Shown piece after piece: positions 29,811-39,459 of a stretch of DNA of 64,000 nucleotides; the first letter of the stretch is position 1; each line of letters starts with the position of its first letter. The notes under the pieces are model-generated. The model did not search any database, had not been told where the DNA came from, and saw only the letters and a list, made by a program, of their open reading frames with translations. The position numbers and the translations under genes were made by a program. Location of the stretch: assembly GCF_000760735.1 (NCBI RefSeq), contig NZ_JMEX01000005.1, positions 1,084,592 through 1,148,591 of the forward strand. The letters are read 5' to 3'. Source of the DNA: Rhodococcoides fascians A44A. GTDB taxonomy: Bacteria; Actinomycetota; Actinomycetes; Mycobacteriales; Mycobacteriaceae.

Positions 29811-31264
29811 CGGTCCGATCGAGTCGGCGCGCCCGGGCACGAACACTGACGGTTCCGATCGTTGCCGCGATGATATCGGCGACCGTCGGAGCCGGAGTCG
29901 CGAGCGCGGACCGGCCCGTCGTCGATCCGGGGCTGCTGCCCGAACCGGGGCCTGCCGCCCCTCTCGATCCCACCGAGCAACGAAACGCCTGTGTTCCTGT
30001 CTCGGAGATCCCGGACGGCAGCGCGATTCCCGCCGAGCTTCAGGCTCTGGACTTCGCGTCCGTGTGGCCCATCACCCGAGGCGCCGGGCAGGTCGTCGCC
30101 GTTATCGACACGGGCGTCTCACCGCACCCGCGACTGCCTGGTCTGCGGCCGGGAGGCGACTACGTTCACACGGGCGACGGACTGTCCGATTGCGACGCCC
30201 ACGGAACTCTCGTCGCCGGTCTCATCGCCGGGTCACGGGTGGAGGGCAGCGGCTTCGCCGGCGGCGCTCCGGAAGCACAGATTCTGTCGATCCGTCAGTC
30301 GAGCAACGCGTTTCGGATCGTCCGCGAAGGCGGTGAGCCCGACTCCGAGGATCCTGCTGCAGCGAACGCGTCGGGCTACGGCAACGTGATGACGATGGCG
30401 ATGGCCGTACGCACTGCCGCGGACCTCGGCGCGACCGTCATCAACATCTCCGAGGTGGCGTGCGTACCGGGTGGGACGGGTCCTGTCGACGGCCCCCTGG
30501 GCGCGGCCGTCGAGTACGCCGCCACGGTCAAGGACGTCGTCGTGGTCGCAGCCGCAGGCAACACCGGAGGCGGCGGGTCCGCGTGCGCCACGCAGAACCC
30601 CCTACCCGACCCGACCGATCCGTTCGCCGATCAATGGGATCGCGTCGCCACGATCGCAACACCGGCATGGTTCGACGATCAGGTTCTCACCGTCGGGTCG
30701 GTGAACCCCGACGGATCACCGGCGGCGTTCACCCTCGCGGGCCCGTGGGTCGACGTCGCGGCACCGGGCACGGCGATGACGTCTCTGTCGCCGACGGGCA
30801 CCGGACTCGCCGGCGGCACCATCGACAATCAGGGCGGTGTGACTCCGATTCAAGGAACGAGTTTCTCGGCTCCCCTGGTCGCCGCGGTTGCTGCACTGAT
30901 CAGGGCGCACCGGCCCGACCTTCGGGCTGCCCAGGTCATCGAACGCATCGAGGCCACAGCGCACGCACCCGCCGAGGGCTGGAATCCTTTCGTCGGTCAC
31001 GGCGTCGTCGATCCGCTGGCCGCGGTTACCGGGCAGGTACTCGACGACTCTGCGCATTTCCCTGCCTCGCCGGTCGACATCGCCGCGCCACTCGTGCCGG
31101 AGCCGCCCGACACCCAGCCGCGGACGGTGGCTCTGACCGGCGCGGCGGCGGTCGGTGTCGTCCTCGTTCTCGGTCTCGGATTGTCACTGCCCCTGCGGCG
31201 CAGGGTCGTTCCTCATTCGAACGGAAGCAGGGCTGCGTCCGGATCTGGTCCGACACCGTCGTGA
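29807..31264 (+). CDS. mycP: mycosin subtilisin-like protease MycP of ESX-4
   Basis: 485 residues. Signal peptide at about 1-34 (ending GAGVASA), subtilase domain with catalytic Asp101 (VAVIDTGV), His132 (DAHGTLVAGLIAG) and Ser352 (GTSFSAPLVAA), and a C-terminal membrane helix (about 440-462) followed by a basic tail. Cysteines near 62, 129, 219 and 260 may form the mycosin disulfides. Coupled to eccD by GTGA. Its last 52 nt overlap the 3' end of the convergent eccB. Confidence 0.96.
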   Translation: MTVRSSRRARARTLTVPIVAAMISATVGAGVASADRPVVDPGLLPEPGPAAPLDPTEQRNACVPVSEIPDGSAIPAELQALDFASVWPITRGAGQVVAVIDTGVSPHPRLPGLRPGGDYVHTGDGLSDCDAHGTLVAGLIAGSRVEGSGFAGGAPEAQILSIRQSSNAFRIVREGGEPDSEDPAAANASGYGNVMTMAMAVRTAADLGATVINISEVACVPGGTGPVDGPLGAAVEYAATVKDVVVVAAAGNTGGGGSACATQNPLPDPTDPFADQWDRVATIATPAWFDDQVLTVGSVNPDGSPAAFTLAGPWVDVAAPGTAMTSLSPTGTGLAGGTIDNQGGVTPIQGTSFSAPLVAAVAALIRAHRPDLRAAQVIERIEATAHAPAEGWNPFVGHGVVDPLAAVTGQVLDDSAHFPASPVDIAAPLVPEPPDTQPRTVALTGAAAVGVVLVLGLGLSLPLRRRVVPHSNGSRAASGSGPTPS

Positions 31265-32664
31265 GCGGTCAAGGCTGCGTCTCGACTCAAAGCCGGCCCC
31301 ACGCCGAGCAATTCGACTATCTGCCAGGGTGCGGACGCAGCCGCTCCGAAGCCGAGTGCCTTGGCCGCGTCCGCATCCGCGACCCCGTACCGCACGCCGG
31401 TGTCGGCCACGAAGAAGTATCCGTCTCGTCGCACGCTCGTCGGCGAGATCCCCGTGGTCTGCACGAAACCTCCGCTACCCGGCGCCGCGAACACTTCGTC
31501 GGCCGCAGGTCCCCCACCGTCGGCCTGCGCCAACGCAACGGGTCGAGCAGAGTCCGGCAGCGGAAGCACTCGGCCCGAGGAGAATTCGAGACGTGCGGTG
31601 GGGCCGCCGTCGGGCGCGTTCTGTGGGAGCCAGGCCACGCAGCCCACCGGCTCGGACTCTCGATCGACGATCGACGGACGGGACCGCGGAAAAGTCTTCA
31701 CCGCGAGCGAGTCGGCCGACGGTGCATCGCTGAGTGCGTCGGGAGTCAACGAGTCGATCTCCGGACTCCCCTGCGAGTCGGCGAACGTGATCAGCTGCGC
31801 GGTGGCAACGCTGACCTCCTGAATCCCCTCGGAAAGGACCACGTAGTAACGATCCTCGGTGTCGACCACTTTCACCACCGAGCCGACGGTCTTCCCCGCG
31901 AGCGAGTAGGCGGGTGACTCGCCCGCCCGCGGAATCAGCGGCGGTGTGATCGGAGGAACCACGGGCACGGTGTTGGCCAGTGCCTCGCTGACTCCGGAGG
32001 GCACGGTGTTCTCTAGCCCGAGCGCTCGAACGACCGACCTGTCGTTCAGATCGATCGCGGCGCGTACACCGTCGTAGACGAGAAAGACCCCGTCTCCGGT
32101 CTCCCACAGGAAAGCCTGGGTGTCCTGCAATTGTTCGATGCCGTCACCGTGTCGGGGATCGCCTGCGATCACGGTCGTGCCCGCCACGGACCCCGCCGCG
32201 CCAACGGTGTCGCAGACGCTCCACGCGACCGACGTACCGTCGACGTCGTACGGCAGCGACGACGGCGCACCGGGTATGCCCACCAACGCCCCTCGCGGCC
32301 TGTTCGCGAGCTCGCTGTCCTTGACGATCGTCGGATCGTCCGCCTGCCCGACGACGAGGCGTGCCGACGCGAGATTCAGCACGGGATGGAAGGTTTCGTC
32401 GACGCGGACGAACATCGCGCCGGATTCCTTGCCGACTACGATCGCCGAGTCGCCGATCTTGTCCTGGGGCCGCAGCAGAGCGAGCGCTGCGCACCCGGCA
32501 AGTCCGATGCACGCGATCACGAGACCGACTGCGAGTGCACGGGATTGAGAGCGCATGGGGTCGTGCAGCATTCGCACGTCCCGCCGAACCAATGCGTGTT
32601 CCATTCGGCGAACGAGGAATCTGTATCCGCCGACCTGCCATTTCGTTGTCGGCGTCGCCGCCAC
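31213..32664 (-). CDS. eccB: ESX-4 membrane protein EccB
   Basis: 483 residues. A short cytosolic segment with the family signature QVGGYRFLVRRMEHALVRRD (about 10-29), one membrane helix (about 43-64) and a large periplasmic domain with repeated LPLP-like turns and a Cys pair (WSVCDTVG/GCVAWLP). EccB joins EccC/D/E in the inner-membrane complex. GTG start after AGGGGG. It overlaps mycP tail to tail by 52 nt. Confidence 0.95.
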   Translation of the reverse strand: MAATPTTKWQVGGYRFLVRRMEHALVRRDVRMLHDPMRSQSRALAVGLVIACIGLAGCAALALLRPQDKIGDSAIVVGKESGAMFVRVDETFHPVLNLASARLVVGQADDPTIVKDSELANRPRGALVGIPGAPSSLPYDVDGTSVAWSVCDTVGAAGSVAGTTVIAGDPRHGDGIEQLQDTQAFLWETGDGVFLVYDGVRAAIDLNDRSVVRALGLENTVPSGVSEALANTVPVVPPITPPLIPRAGESPAYSLAGKTVGSVVKVVDTEDRYYVVLSEGIQEVSVATAQLITFADSQGSPEIDSLTPDALSDAPSADSLAVKTFPRSRPSIVDRESEPVGCVAWLPQNAPDGGPTARLEFSSGRVLPLPDSARPVALAQADGGGPAADEVFAAPGSGGFVQTTGISPTSVRRDGYFFVADTGVRYGVADADAAKALGFGAAASAPWQIVELLGVGPALSRDAALTAHDGVGPDPDAALLPFE

Positions 32665-32874
32665 GGTGCCCCCTACCGTTTCTTCGGACCCGACACACCC
32701 TCGGGTCCGTCCCCGGCGCACACCCTACTACCCACCCGGCCACGACCGCCGTCGACGACCGCTCGGGGACGGCGAGCACGAGGTTTCAACATCGTTGCGC
32801 ACAGCGTAGAGTCGCCGCTGAGCCGCGATGGGGGTCCGGCTCGTCACACGGACAGCCTTCGGGGGGAGGATTTC

Positions 32875-34548
32875 ATGATGGCCGCGCTACCGGGGCGCCG
32901 TCGCCCGGCCCGCACGTCGGTATTTCGAGCACCGACCCTGCGTCGAGCTCTGGGAGTCGAAGTATTCGCGGTCCTGGTCTGCCTCTCGGCGGTTCTTGCC
33001 GAGCTTCCGCCCCTCACCGTCGTGCTGTGTGCACTGCCGTTCGCGCTGCTTCCGTTCGTCGTCGTGGGCGGACGCCCCCTCCTCGACTGGGGGTTCGCGT
33101 CGGCTCGATATCTGGCGGGGACCGTCCCCTCGACAGGCGTCACCACGGAGTACATCGACGGCGACGGAACCGCCGTCGGAGTGCACAGGCGAGGGACCAT
33201 GGTCTCGTGTGTGTTGGAACTTCTCCCGACACCTGGAGCCACCACCAGGCTCGGACGGTCGACCGCCATGACCGACTCTGCGTTCGGCCTCGGCGACCTC
33301 ACTGAATCTCTTGTCCAACACGACATTTCTCTGAGCCGAATCGACATCGTCTCGCACGGGTCGAGAACGGCACCGGGATCACCTGCGACGGACGTGTACG
33401 AGAACCTGATCGGCCCGCTCCCCGCCGTCTCGGCTCGGTCGGTGTGGGTCACCGTGACGCTGGACGAGCGGAAGAACCGTGAAGCAGTCGACGCCCGTGG
33501 CGGCGGCCGCGACGGTCTGGACCGGACGATCGCGATCGCTACCCGACGGATTGCGCGGGCGTTGGAGGCCGGTCGCGTACGTACTCGGACGCTCACACGC
33601 TCGGAGATTCACGCCGCCGCCTCACGCATGTGCCGCGGGACGTCGTTCGAATCCCTCACCCAGCGTTGGTCGTTCGCTCCGCTGCCGGGAGTGATCAGGA
33701 CCGGTTTCGGGATCGATTGCCGAGGGCTGGACACCGAAACTCTCGAAGATCTGTGGTCGGTGCCCGCGTCCACGTCGACCGTCGTCCTCCGCATCCAGCC
33801 GAGTTCGGGTGTCGGCGGGGTGTTGCTCTCCGGATCCTGCGGATTCGTCACCAGGTCGGCAGTCCCGACGCCGTCCATTCCGCGTCCGGTGTCGATGCGT
33901 GGTCGCCAACGGGAAGCTCTGCTCACGTCACTGCCACTCGCGATCACCGCCCGCGGGTACGCCGATCCCGTCAGATCCATCGACCACGATCACGCAGCAC
34001 AGCTCCGGTTGCCGACGTCGGGATGTGGGCAACTTCTCGGTTCGGACGCATCCGGCCACGGAGTCGCGGCGCGGATCCACGGCACGGACATCGGATCGGT
34101 TCACGTCGCCGGCGAGCTGTATCTCGCCCAGCAGCTGGTCTTCAGGGCTGTCGCCACGGGTGCACGTATTCTGATTCGTACCGACAGACCCCACGCGTGG
34201 GGTCCACTCGTCGACTCGCTCGCAACTCCGGAGCGGTTGAGAATCGACGGAGGCCCACACCGAACCGGTACACGGGTGGATCTGGTGGTGCACGACTTCT
34301 CCGACACGATGAGCACACCGGGTCAGGTCCGCAACGACGGGGTCACCGTGCTGACACTCACCGAGCAGATTTCACGAACACCGATGCCGGACCCGACGGT
34401 GTCCATTCACCAGCCGGGCGCGGCCGGTGATCGCATCCGGGTTCGAACGTCCACGAGCGAGGTGGAACTGGTCCTGGTCACCATCCCACAGGAGACAGCC
34501 TTCATCGGCCGACCGCGCAGTCTGCGACGTTCGAACTCGACCTACTGA
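32875..34548 (+). CDS. eccE: type VII secretion protein EccE
   Basis: 557 residues. Two N-terminal membrane helices (about 28-43 and 46-64) and a C-terminal cytosolic/peripheral region with blocks such as WVTVTLDERKNREAV and GCGQLLGSDASGHGVAARIHG. The layout and neighbourhood fit EccE. Start ATG-ATG after GGGGGGAGG. The M. tuberculosis ESX-4 locus lacks EccE, but M. abscessus and several Corynebacteriales ESX-4 loci have it, so this may be a fully equipped system. Confidence 0.85.
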   Translation: MMAALPGRRRPARTSVFRAPTLRRALGVEVFAVLVCLSAVLAELPPLTVVLCALPFALLPFVVVGGRPLLDWGFASARYLAGTVPSTGVTTEYIDGDGTAVGVHRRGTMVSCVLELLPTPGATTRLGRSTAMTDSAFGLGDLTESLVQHDISLSRIDIVSHGSRTAPGSPATDVYENLIGPLPAVSARSVWVTVTLDERKNREAVDARGGGRDGLDRTIAIATRRIARALEAGRVRTRTLTRSEIHAAASRMCRGTSFESLTQRWSFAPLPGVIRTGFGIDCRGLDTETLEDLWSVPASTSTVVLRIQPSSGVGGVLLSGSCGFVTRSAVPTPSIPRPVSMRGRQREALLTSLPLAITARGYADPVRSIDHDHAAQLRLPTSGCGQLLGSDASGHGVAARIHGTDIGSVHVAGELYLAQQLVFRAVATGARILIRTDRPHAWGPLVDSLATPERLRIDGGPHRTGTRVDLVVHDFSDTMSTPGQVRNDGVTVLTLTEQISRTPMPDPTVSIHQPGAAGDRIRVRTSTSEVELVLVTIPQETAFIGRPRSLRRSNSTY

Positions 34549-34555
34549 CCGGCTC

Positions 34556-35122
34556 CTAGGAATGCGGATACGGGTCGACAGCGCCTCGTGCCGCTGCAGC
34601 CGACGCCCACCACCACAGCTGATCGAGCATTCGGTTCGCTGAATCCAACTCGGGGCCGGTCTCAGGAATCCGATTGCCGCCGAACACCTTTCGCGCACGT
34701 GCGAATCCGACGCTGTCTCGCACCGTCACCATGTGCAGTTCGGTTGCAACCGAACGCAACTGCTCCACCGCTCGCGCACCTCCGAACATGCCACCGTAGG
34801 ACACGAACCCGATCGGCTTGCCTCGCCATTCGTACTTCAACGTGTCGAGGGCGGTCTTCACCGACGCCGGGTAACCGTGGTTGTATTCGGGCGTCACGAC
34901 GACGACCGCGGCGGCCGACGAGATCGTCTCGGCCAGTCTCTCGGCACCCGCCGACGGCGACAGATCCGACTGCAGCTCCAATTCCAGCAGATCGAGCAGC
35001 GACACGGAGAACTCCGCCCGCTGCCCGGCGACATCCACGAACCACTGGGCCACCGAAGGCCCCAACCGCTGCGGCCTGACGCTCCCGACGATCACCACGA
35101 GTTCGATGCGACCACTGCTCAT
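34556..35122 (-). CDS. NAD(P)H-dependent FMN reductase
   Basis: 188-residue flavodoxin-fold reductase. FMN phosphate loop GSVRPQRLGPSVAQW near residue 13; flavin/dimer motif TPEYNHGYPASVKTALD near 77-93; FVSYGGMFGGARAVEQLR near 106. Similar to azoreductase and chromate reductase-type quinone reductases. It could supply reduced FMN to one of the LLM enzymes nearby, but that is speculation. Convergent with eccE, 7 nt apart. Confidence 0.92.
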   Translation of the reverse strand: MSSGRIELVVIVGSVRPQRLGPSVAQWFVDVAGQRAEFSVSLLDLLELELQSDLSPSAGAERLAETISSAAAVVVVTPEYNHGYPASVKTALDTLKYEWRGKPIGFVSYGGMFGGARAVEQLRSVATELHMVTVRDSVGFARARKVFGGNRIPETGPELDSANRMLDQLWWWASAAAARGAVDPYPHS

Positions 35123-35145
35123 CGGTCGAGCCTAACGGCGACCGG

Positions 35146-36033
35146 TCAACAACAGAATCCGGAGGCCGGAATCTCCGGACGGACTTCGCGGGTTGCTGCA
35201 TTACGTTCGGCGAGTTCCTCGTCCCGTGGATAGTCGACACCCACCAGGGAAAGACCGTGTGCCGGAGCGACCGTCACCGCGCTGGACCTCGAGCGGGTCT
35301 CGAGCAACGACGCTGTCCACTCCGGACTTCGTCGTCCCTCCCCCACCGCCTGGAGAGCGCCCACCAAGCTTCTGACCATCGACCAGCAGAACGCGTCGGC
35401 GCTCACGTAGGCCGTGACGTGGTCGCCGTCCCGCTTCCAGTCGAACCGTTGAAGCTCCCGGACCGTGGTTGCACCCTCGCGGCGCTTGCAGAATGCGGCG
35501 AAATCGTGGAGCCCGACGAGCCTCGCCGATGCGTCGCGCATCGCGTCGAGGTCGATCTCCCGCGGCCACGACACGATTGATCGACGGTCCAACGGGTCGA
35601 CTCCGTAGCGTGCCACGCTGAACCGGTACTCGTAATGTCGTCGCAGCGCCGAGAAGCGTGCGTCGAAGTCCTTGCTGACCGTCGTCAATGCCGTGACACG
35701 CACGTCGGTCGGTAGAAACCTGGCCATTCGTCGTATCAGTCGATCCGGTTCGTCGACGCCACCGACGACGTCGGCATGCGCGACCTGTCCGCGTGCGTGG
35801 ACGCCCGCATCGGTGCGGCCGGCGACGGTCAACTCGACGGGCTGACGTAGCACTGTCGAGAAGGCTTCCTCGAGAACACCACACACCGTGCGGATCCCTG
35901 GCTGACGTGCCCAGCCGGAGAAGTCGGTTCCATCGTAGGAGATGTCGAGGCGCAGTCTCCGGGACGCCGAAAAAGCGGACCCGCCGTTCCCGGTGGGAAC
36001 GACGGGTCCGCTTGCGCTGAACTCCGAGACCAA
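35146..36033 (-). CDS. truA: tRNA pseudouridine synthase A
   Basis: Forms pseudouridine at positions 38-40 of tRNA anticodon arms. 295 residues with catalytic Asp75 in [15 protein letters not shown], plus [26 protein letters not shown] and [13 protein letters not shown] motifs. The only usable start before the conserved domain is TTG at 36033, which has AAGGA at a 10-nt spacing inside the end of rplQ. As a result codons 7-21 contain a strong hairpin that looks like the alpha-operon terminator. It follows rplQ by 6 nt. Confidence 0.93.
   Translation of the reverse strand: MVSEFSASGPVVPTGNGGSAFSASRRLRLDISYDGTDFSGWARQPGIRTVCGVLEEAFSTVLRQPVELTVAGRTDAGVHARGQVAHADVVGGVDEPDRLIRRMARFLPTDVRVTALTTVSKDFDARFSALRRHYEYRFSVARYGVDPLDRRSIVSWPREIDLDAMRDASARLVGLHDFAAFCKRREGATTVRELQRFDWKRDGDHVTAYVSADAFCWSMVRSLVGALQAVGEGRRSPEWTASLLETRSRSSAVTVAPAHGLSLVGVDYPRDEELAERNAATREVRPEIPASGFCC
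35968..36013 (-). terminator. intrinsic-terminator-like hairpin inside the 5' end of truA
   Basis: 19-bp arms with one mismatch (35973-35991 and 35995-36013) around a 3-nt loop, followed in the direction of transcription by a run of five U. It begins 27 nt downstream of the rplQ stop. It lies within truA codons, so it probably ends or attenuates alpha-operon transcription before truA. Confidence 0.85.
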
Positions 36034-36039
36034 AGTGGA

Positions 36040-36648
36040 CTAGTCCTTCTTGCCCTGGTCTTCGGTGGACACAGCTTCGGCCTCGGACGCGTCCGACGCG
36101 TGGGCGTCCTTGTCCTCGATGCCCTCGACGACGGCGTCGGCGTTCTCGACCTGAGCGTCGGTCGCGTCGGCTTCGACAGCCTCGACGACGTTCTCCTCGG
36201 CCGACTCTGCAGCGGCGGGAGCCTCTGCAGCAGCCGGTGCGGTCTGCGACGCCTTCACGCGACGAGCGCGATCGGCCTCGTTGGACACCGTCTGCTCGTT
36301 GACGAGTTCGATGATGGCCATCGGTGCATTGTCGCCCTTGCGGGGGACGGTCTTGATGATGCGTGTGTAGCCACCGTCGCGATCGGCGAAGAACGGCCCG
36401 ATCTCGGCGAACAGCTTGTGCACGACATCTTTGTTGTTGATCGTCTTGAGAACCTCACGACGATGAGCGAGATCACCCTTCTTGGCGTGGGTGACAAGCT
36501 TCTCGGCGTGCGGACGAAGGCGCTTGGCCTTCGACTCGGTGGTGGTGATGCGGCCGTGCTCGAAGAGTGCCGTCGCCAGGTTGGCCAGGATGGCCTTCTG
36601 GTGCGACGCCGACCCGCCGAGACGGCGGCCCTTGGTGGGCTTGGGCAT
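36040..36648 (-). CDS. rplQ: 50S ribosomal protein L17 with acidic tail
   Basis: The N-terminal 120 residues are canonical L17 ([60 protein letters not shown]). About 75 further residues are Ala/Glu/Asp-rich (ending EDQGKKD), a disordered extension frequent in actinobacterial L17. Last ribosomal gene of the alpha operon, 35 nt after rpoA. Confidence 0.98.
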   Translation of the reverse strand: MPKPTKGRRLGGSASHQKAILANLATALFEHGRITTTESKAKRLRPHAEKLVTHAKKGDLAHRREVLKTINNKDVVHKLFAEIGPFFADRDGGYTRIIKTVPRKGDNAPMAIIELVNEQTVSNEADRARRVKASQTAPAAAEAPAAAESAEENVVEAVEADATDAQVENADAVVEGIEDKDAHASDASEAEAVSTEDQGKKD

Positions 36649-36683
36649 GATGAATCTCCTAGTAAGAGCTCAAAGCGAGCTGA

Positions 36684-37748
36684 TTACAGCTGTTCTGTCT
36701 CGGCGTAGTCCTGCTCGGCGCCTTCGCTGTCCGCGAAGGATCCAGCATCGGTGTCGCTCCACGTTCCCGTGGTGGCGTCGTATCCGGGCACGGTGGTCGG
36801 ATCGAAGGACGCGGGGCTGTCCTTGAGCGAGAGGCCGAGCGAGTGCAGCTTGACCTTCACCTCGTCGATGGACTTCTGTCCGAAGTTACGGATGTCCAGC
36901 AGATCGGACTCGGTACGGCCAACCAGCTCGCCGACGGTGTGAACACCCTCGCGCTTGAGGCAGTTGTAGGAACGGACGGTGAGGTCCAGGTCCTCGATGG
37001 GGAGTCCGAAGGAAGCGATGTGGTCGGCCTCGGCGGGCGAGGGTCCGATCTCGATTCCTTCTGCTTCGACGTTCAGCTCACGGGCGAGGCCGAAGAGCTC
37101 AACCAGGGTCTTGCCCGCAGATGCGAGCGCGTCCCGCGCGGTGATGGAGTTCTTGGTCTCCACGTCGAGAACGAGCCGATCGAAGTCGGTGCGCTGTTCG
37201 ACGCGAGTGGCCTCCACCTTGTAGGTGACCTTGAGCACGGGCGAGTAGATCGAGTCGACCGGGATACGGCCGATCTCTGCGCCCGAAGCCTTGTTCTGAA
37301 CGGCGGGGACGTAACCGCGACCGCGCTCTACGACGAGCTCGATCTCCAGCTTGCCCTTGTCGTTCAAGGTCGCGATGTGCAGATCCGGGTTGTTCACCGT
37401 GACGCCGGCCGGGGGAACGATGTCGCCTGCGGTGACAGAGCCGGGGCCCTGCTTGCGGACGTACATGGTGACCGGCTCGTCCTCTTCGGAGCTCACGACG
37501 AGACCCTTGAGGTTCAGGATGATGTCGGTGACATCTTCCTTGACTCCGGGGACAGTGGTGAACTCGTGGAGAACGCCGTCGATGCGGATGCTGGTGACAG
37601 CAGCGCCGGGGATCGACGACAGCAGGGTACGGCGGAGCGAGTTGCCGAGGGTGTAACCGAAGCCAGGCTCGAGCGGCTCGATGACGAATTTCGAGCGGTT
37701 GTCGGCGATGACCTCTTCGGTCAACGTCGGGCGCTGTGAAATGAGCAT
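36684..37748 (-). CDS. rpoA: RNA polymerase alpha subunit
   Basis: 354 residues. The N-terminal assembly domain ([21 protein letters not shown] near residue 30) is followed by a linker and a C-terminal helix-hairpin-helix domain ([20 protein letters not shown] near 255) that contacts UP elements and activators. An acidic tail ends YAETEQL. It sits between rpsD and rplQ as in most bacteria. Confidence 0.99.
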   Translation of the reverse strand: MLISQRPTLTEEVIADNRSKFVIEPLEPGFGYTLGNSLRRTLLSSIPGAAVTSIRIDGVLHEFTTVPGVKEDVTDIILNLKGLVVSSEEDEPVTMYVRKQGPGSVTAGDIVPPAGVTVNNPDLHIATLNDKGKLEIELVVERGRGYVPAVQNKASGAEIGRIPVDSIYSPVLKVTYKVEATRVEQRTDFDRLVLDVETKNSITARDALASAGKTLVELFGLARELNVEAEGIEIGPSPAEADHIASFGLPIEDLDLTVRSYNCLKREGVHTVGELVGRTESDLLDIRNFGQKSIDEVKVKLHSLGLSLKDSPASFDPTTVPGYDATTGTWSDTDAGSFADSEGAEQDYAETEQL

Positions 37749-37804
37749 TGTGTATTCCTCCTGTACGGACGTCCGCTATTTGACGTCCACGTGTGGAGGC
37801 GAGA

Positions 37805-37837
37805 ACGCCTGCGGGTATCGATGACACCCGCAGGCGT
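37805..37837 (-). other. hairpin between rpsD and rpoA
   Basis: Perfect 12-bp arms acgcctgcgggt/acccgcaggcgt with a 9-nt loop, 9 nt beyond the rpsD stop. No U-run follows, so readthrough into rpoA is expected; likely an mRNA stability element or weak attenuator that adjusts the r-protein to rpoA ratio. Confidence 0.6.
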
Positions 37838-37845
37838 GCTGCGCC

Positions 37846-38451
37846 TTACTTCGAGTAGTACTCGACGATGAGCTGCTCCTGGAGCGGCACATCGATCTGT
37901 GCGCGCTCCGGTACCCGGTGAACCAGGATGCGAAGGCGGTTGGGAACGACCTGCAGCCACGGGGCAACCGGACGATCGCCGTAGCTCTCGCGTGCAACCT
38001 GGATCGGGAGAGTCTGTGCGGACTTCTCGCGGACATCGATGATGTCGTACTGCGAGACGCGGTAGCTGGGGATGTCCACTCGCTGGTTGTTGACCAGGAA
38101 GTGTCCGTGCGTGACCAGCTGGCGTGCCTGACGACGCGTGCGAGCGAGGCCCGCACGGTAGATGACGTTGTCGAGTCGCGTCTCGAGGATCGTCAACAGG
38201 TTCTCACCGGTCTTGCCGGGGCGCTTGTTGGCTTCCTTGTAGTAGAGACGGAACTGCTTCTCCATGACGCCGTAGGTGAAGCGTGCCTTCTGCTTCTCCT
38301 GCAGCTGGAGCAGGTACTCGCTCTCCTTGATCCGCGCGCGACCGTGCTGGCCGGGCGGGTAGGGGCGACGCTCGAACGCCTGGTCGCCTCCGACGAGGTC
38401 GACGCGCAGACGACGCGACTTGCGGGTAGCGGGACCGGTATAACGTGCCAT
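37846..38451 (-). CDS. rpsD: 30S ribosomal protein S4
   Basis: Primary 16S rRNA-binding assembly protein and, in E. coli, the alpha-operon repressor. 201 residues with ARYTGPATRKSRRLRVDLVGG at the start, the S4 RNA-binding domain (LDNVIYRAGLARTRRQARQLVTHGHF) and a canonical C-terminus EQLIVEYYSK. The zinc-site cysteines of the C+ form are absent. Confidence 0.99.
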   Translation of the reverse strand: MARYTGPATRKSRRLRVDLVGGDQAFERRPYPPGQHGRARIKESEYLLQLQEKQKARFTYGVMEKQFRLYYKEANKRPGKTGENLLTILETRLDNVIYRAGLARTRRQARQLVTHGHFLVNNQRVDIPSYRVSQYDIIDVREKSAQTLPIQVARESYGDRPVAPWLQVVPNRLRILVHRVPERAQIDVPLQEQLIVEYYSK

Positions 38452-38471
38452 TTTCTAAACCTTCCTTCCCG

Positions 38472-38885
38472 CTAGACCCGACGCCGCTTGGGCGGACGGC
38501 AGCCGTTGTGCGGCTGAGGGGTGACATCGGAGATGGTGCCGACCTCCAGGCCAGCAGCCTGGAGCGAACGGATAGCGGTCTCACGGCCGGAGCCGGGACC
38601 CTTGACGAACACGTCGACCTTCTTGACGCCGTGCTCCTGCGCCTTGCGGGCAGCGTTCTCGGCTGCGAGCTGCGCGGCGAACGGAGTCGACTTACGCGAG
38701 CCCTTGAAGCCCACGTGTCCCGACGACGCCCACGAGATGACGTTGCCTGCCGGGTCGGTGATCGACACGATCGTGTTGTTGAACGTGCTCTTGATGTGCG
38801 CAGATCCGTGCGGGACGTTCTTCTTGTCCCTGCGACGCGTCTTCTGCGTCTTCTTCGGGCCTGTACCGCGTGCTTTAGGGGGCAT
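38472..38885 (-). CDS. rpsK: 30S ribosomal protein S11
   Basis: 137 residues, full length; platform protein of the 30S subunit. Canonical blocks [40 protein letters not shown] and C-terminal [13 protein letters not shown]. Its ATG overlaps the rpsM TAA by one base (TAATG), indicating coupling. Confidence 0.99.
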   Translation of the reverse strand: MPPKARGTGPKKTQKTRRRDKKNVPHGSAHIKSTFNNTIVSITDPAGNVISWASSGHVGFKGSRKSTPFAAQLAAENAARKAQEHGVKKVDVFVKGPGSGRETAIRSLQAAGLEVGTISDVTPQPHNGCRPPKRRRV

Positions 38886-39259
38886 TACTTCGCCTTCTTC
38901 TTGCCGGCAATGGTGCGCTTGGGGCCCTTACGGGTGCGCGCATTGGTCTTGGTGCGCTGTCCACGTACGGGCAGACCACGACGGTGGCGAAGGCCCTGGT
39001 AGCAGCCGATTTCGATCTTGCGACGGATGTCGGCCTGCACCTCGCGGCGCAGGTCGCCCTCGACCTTGAGGGACTCCTCGATGTACTCGCGGAGCTTGGT
39101 CAGATCTTCGTCGGACAGATCCTTCGAACGCAGATCCGGGCTCACGCCGGTTGCGTCGAGAATCTCCTTCGAGCGGGTACGGCCGACGCCGTAGATGTAA
39201 GTCAGTGCGATCTCCATGCGCTTTTCGCGCGGCAGATCCACACCTGCGAGACGTGCCAT
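38885..39259 (-). CDS. rpsM: 30S ribosomal protein S13
   Basis: 124 residues starting [19 protein letters not shown]; head protein at the intersubunit bridge. Conserved [35 protein letters not shown] and the basic tail [13 protein letters not shown]. The ATG at 39259 is chosen from homologue length; the frame stays open upstream into non-conserved leader. Confidence 0.99.
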   Translation of the reverse strand: MARLAGVDLPREKRMEIALTYIYGVGRTRSKEILDATGVSPDLRSKDLSDEDLTKLREYIEESLKVEGDLRREVQADIRRKIEIGCYQGLRHRRGLPVRGQRTKTNARTRKGPKRTIAGKKKAK

Positions 39260-39355
39260 GTGGCATTCCTTTTCATGTCCGGAGGTCTGCTCCCAGTCCG
39301 TCCCCTGTGCCTCTGTACTGCCGAGAACCTTGCGGCTCTCCAAAACTCAGTGGGG

Positions 39356-39400
39356 CCCCGGCCTCCGTGCCGGGGGTGTGCCGCAACTCGAATGTTGCGG
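39356..39400 (-). other. two adjacent hairpins between rpmJ and rpsM
   Basis: ccccggc/gccgggg (39356-39375, 6-nt loop) and ccgcaac/gttgcgg (39381-39400, 6-nt loop) stand side by side in the 200-nt rpmJ-rpsM gap, which is unusually long for this operon. No U-run. Candidate regulatory leader for rpsM-rpsK-rpsD-rpoA. Confidence 0.5.
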
Positions 39401-39459
39401 TTGGTGCTGGGAGGTCTTCTTCTAGCTATGTGCCAAGCAGAAACGCGAATGCTCGGTGG

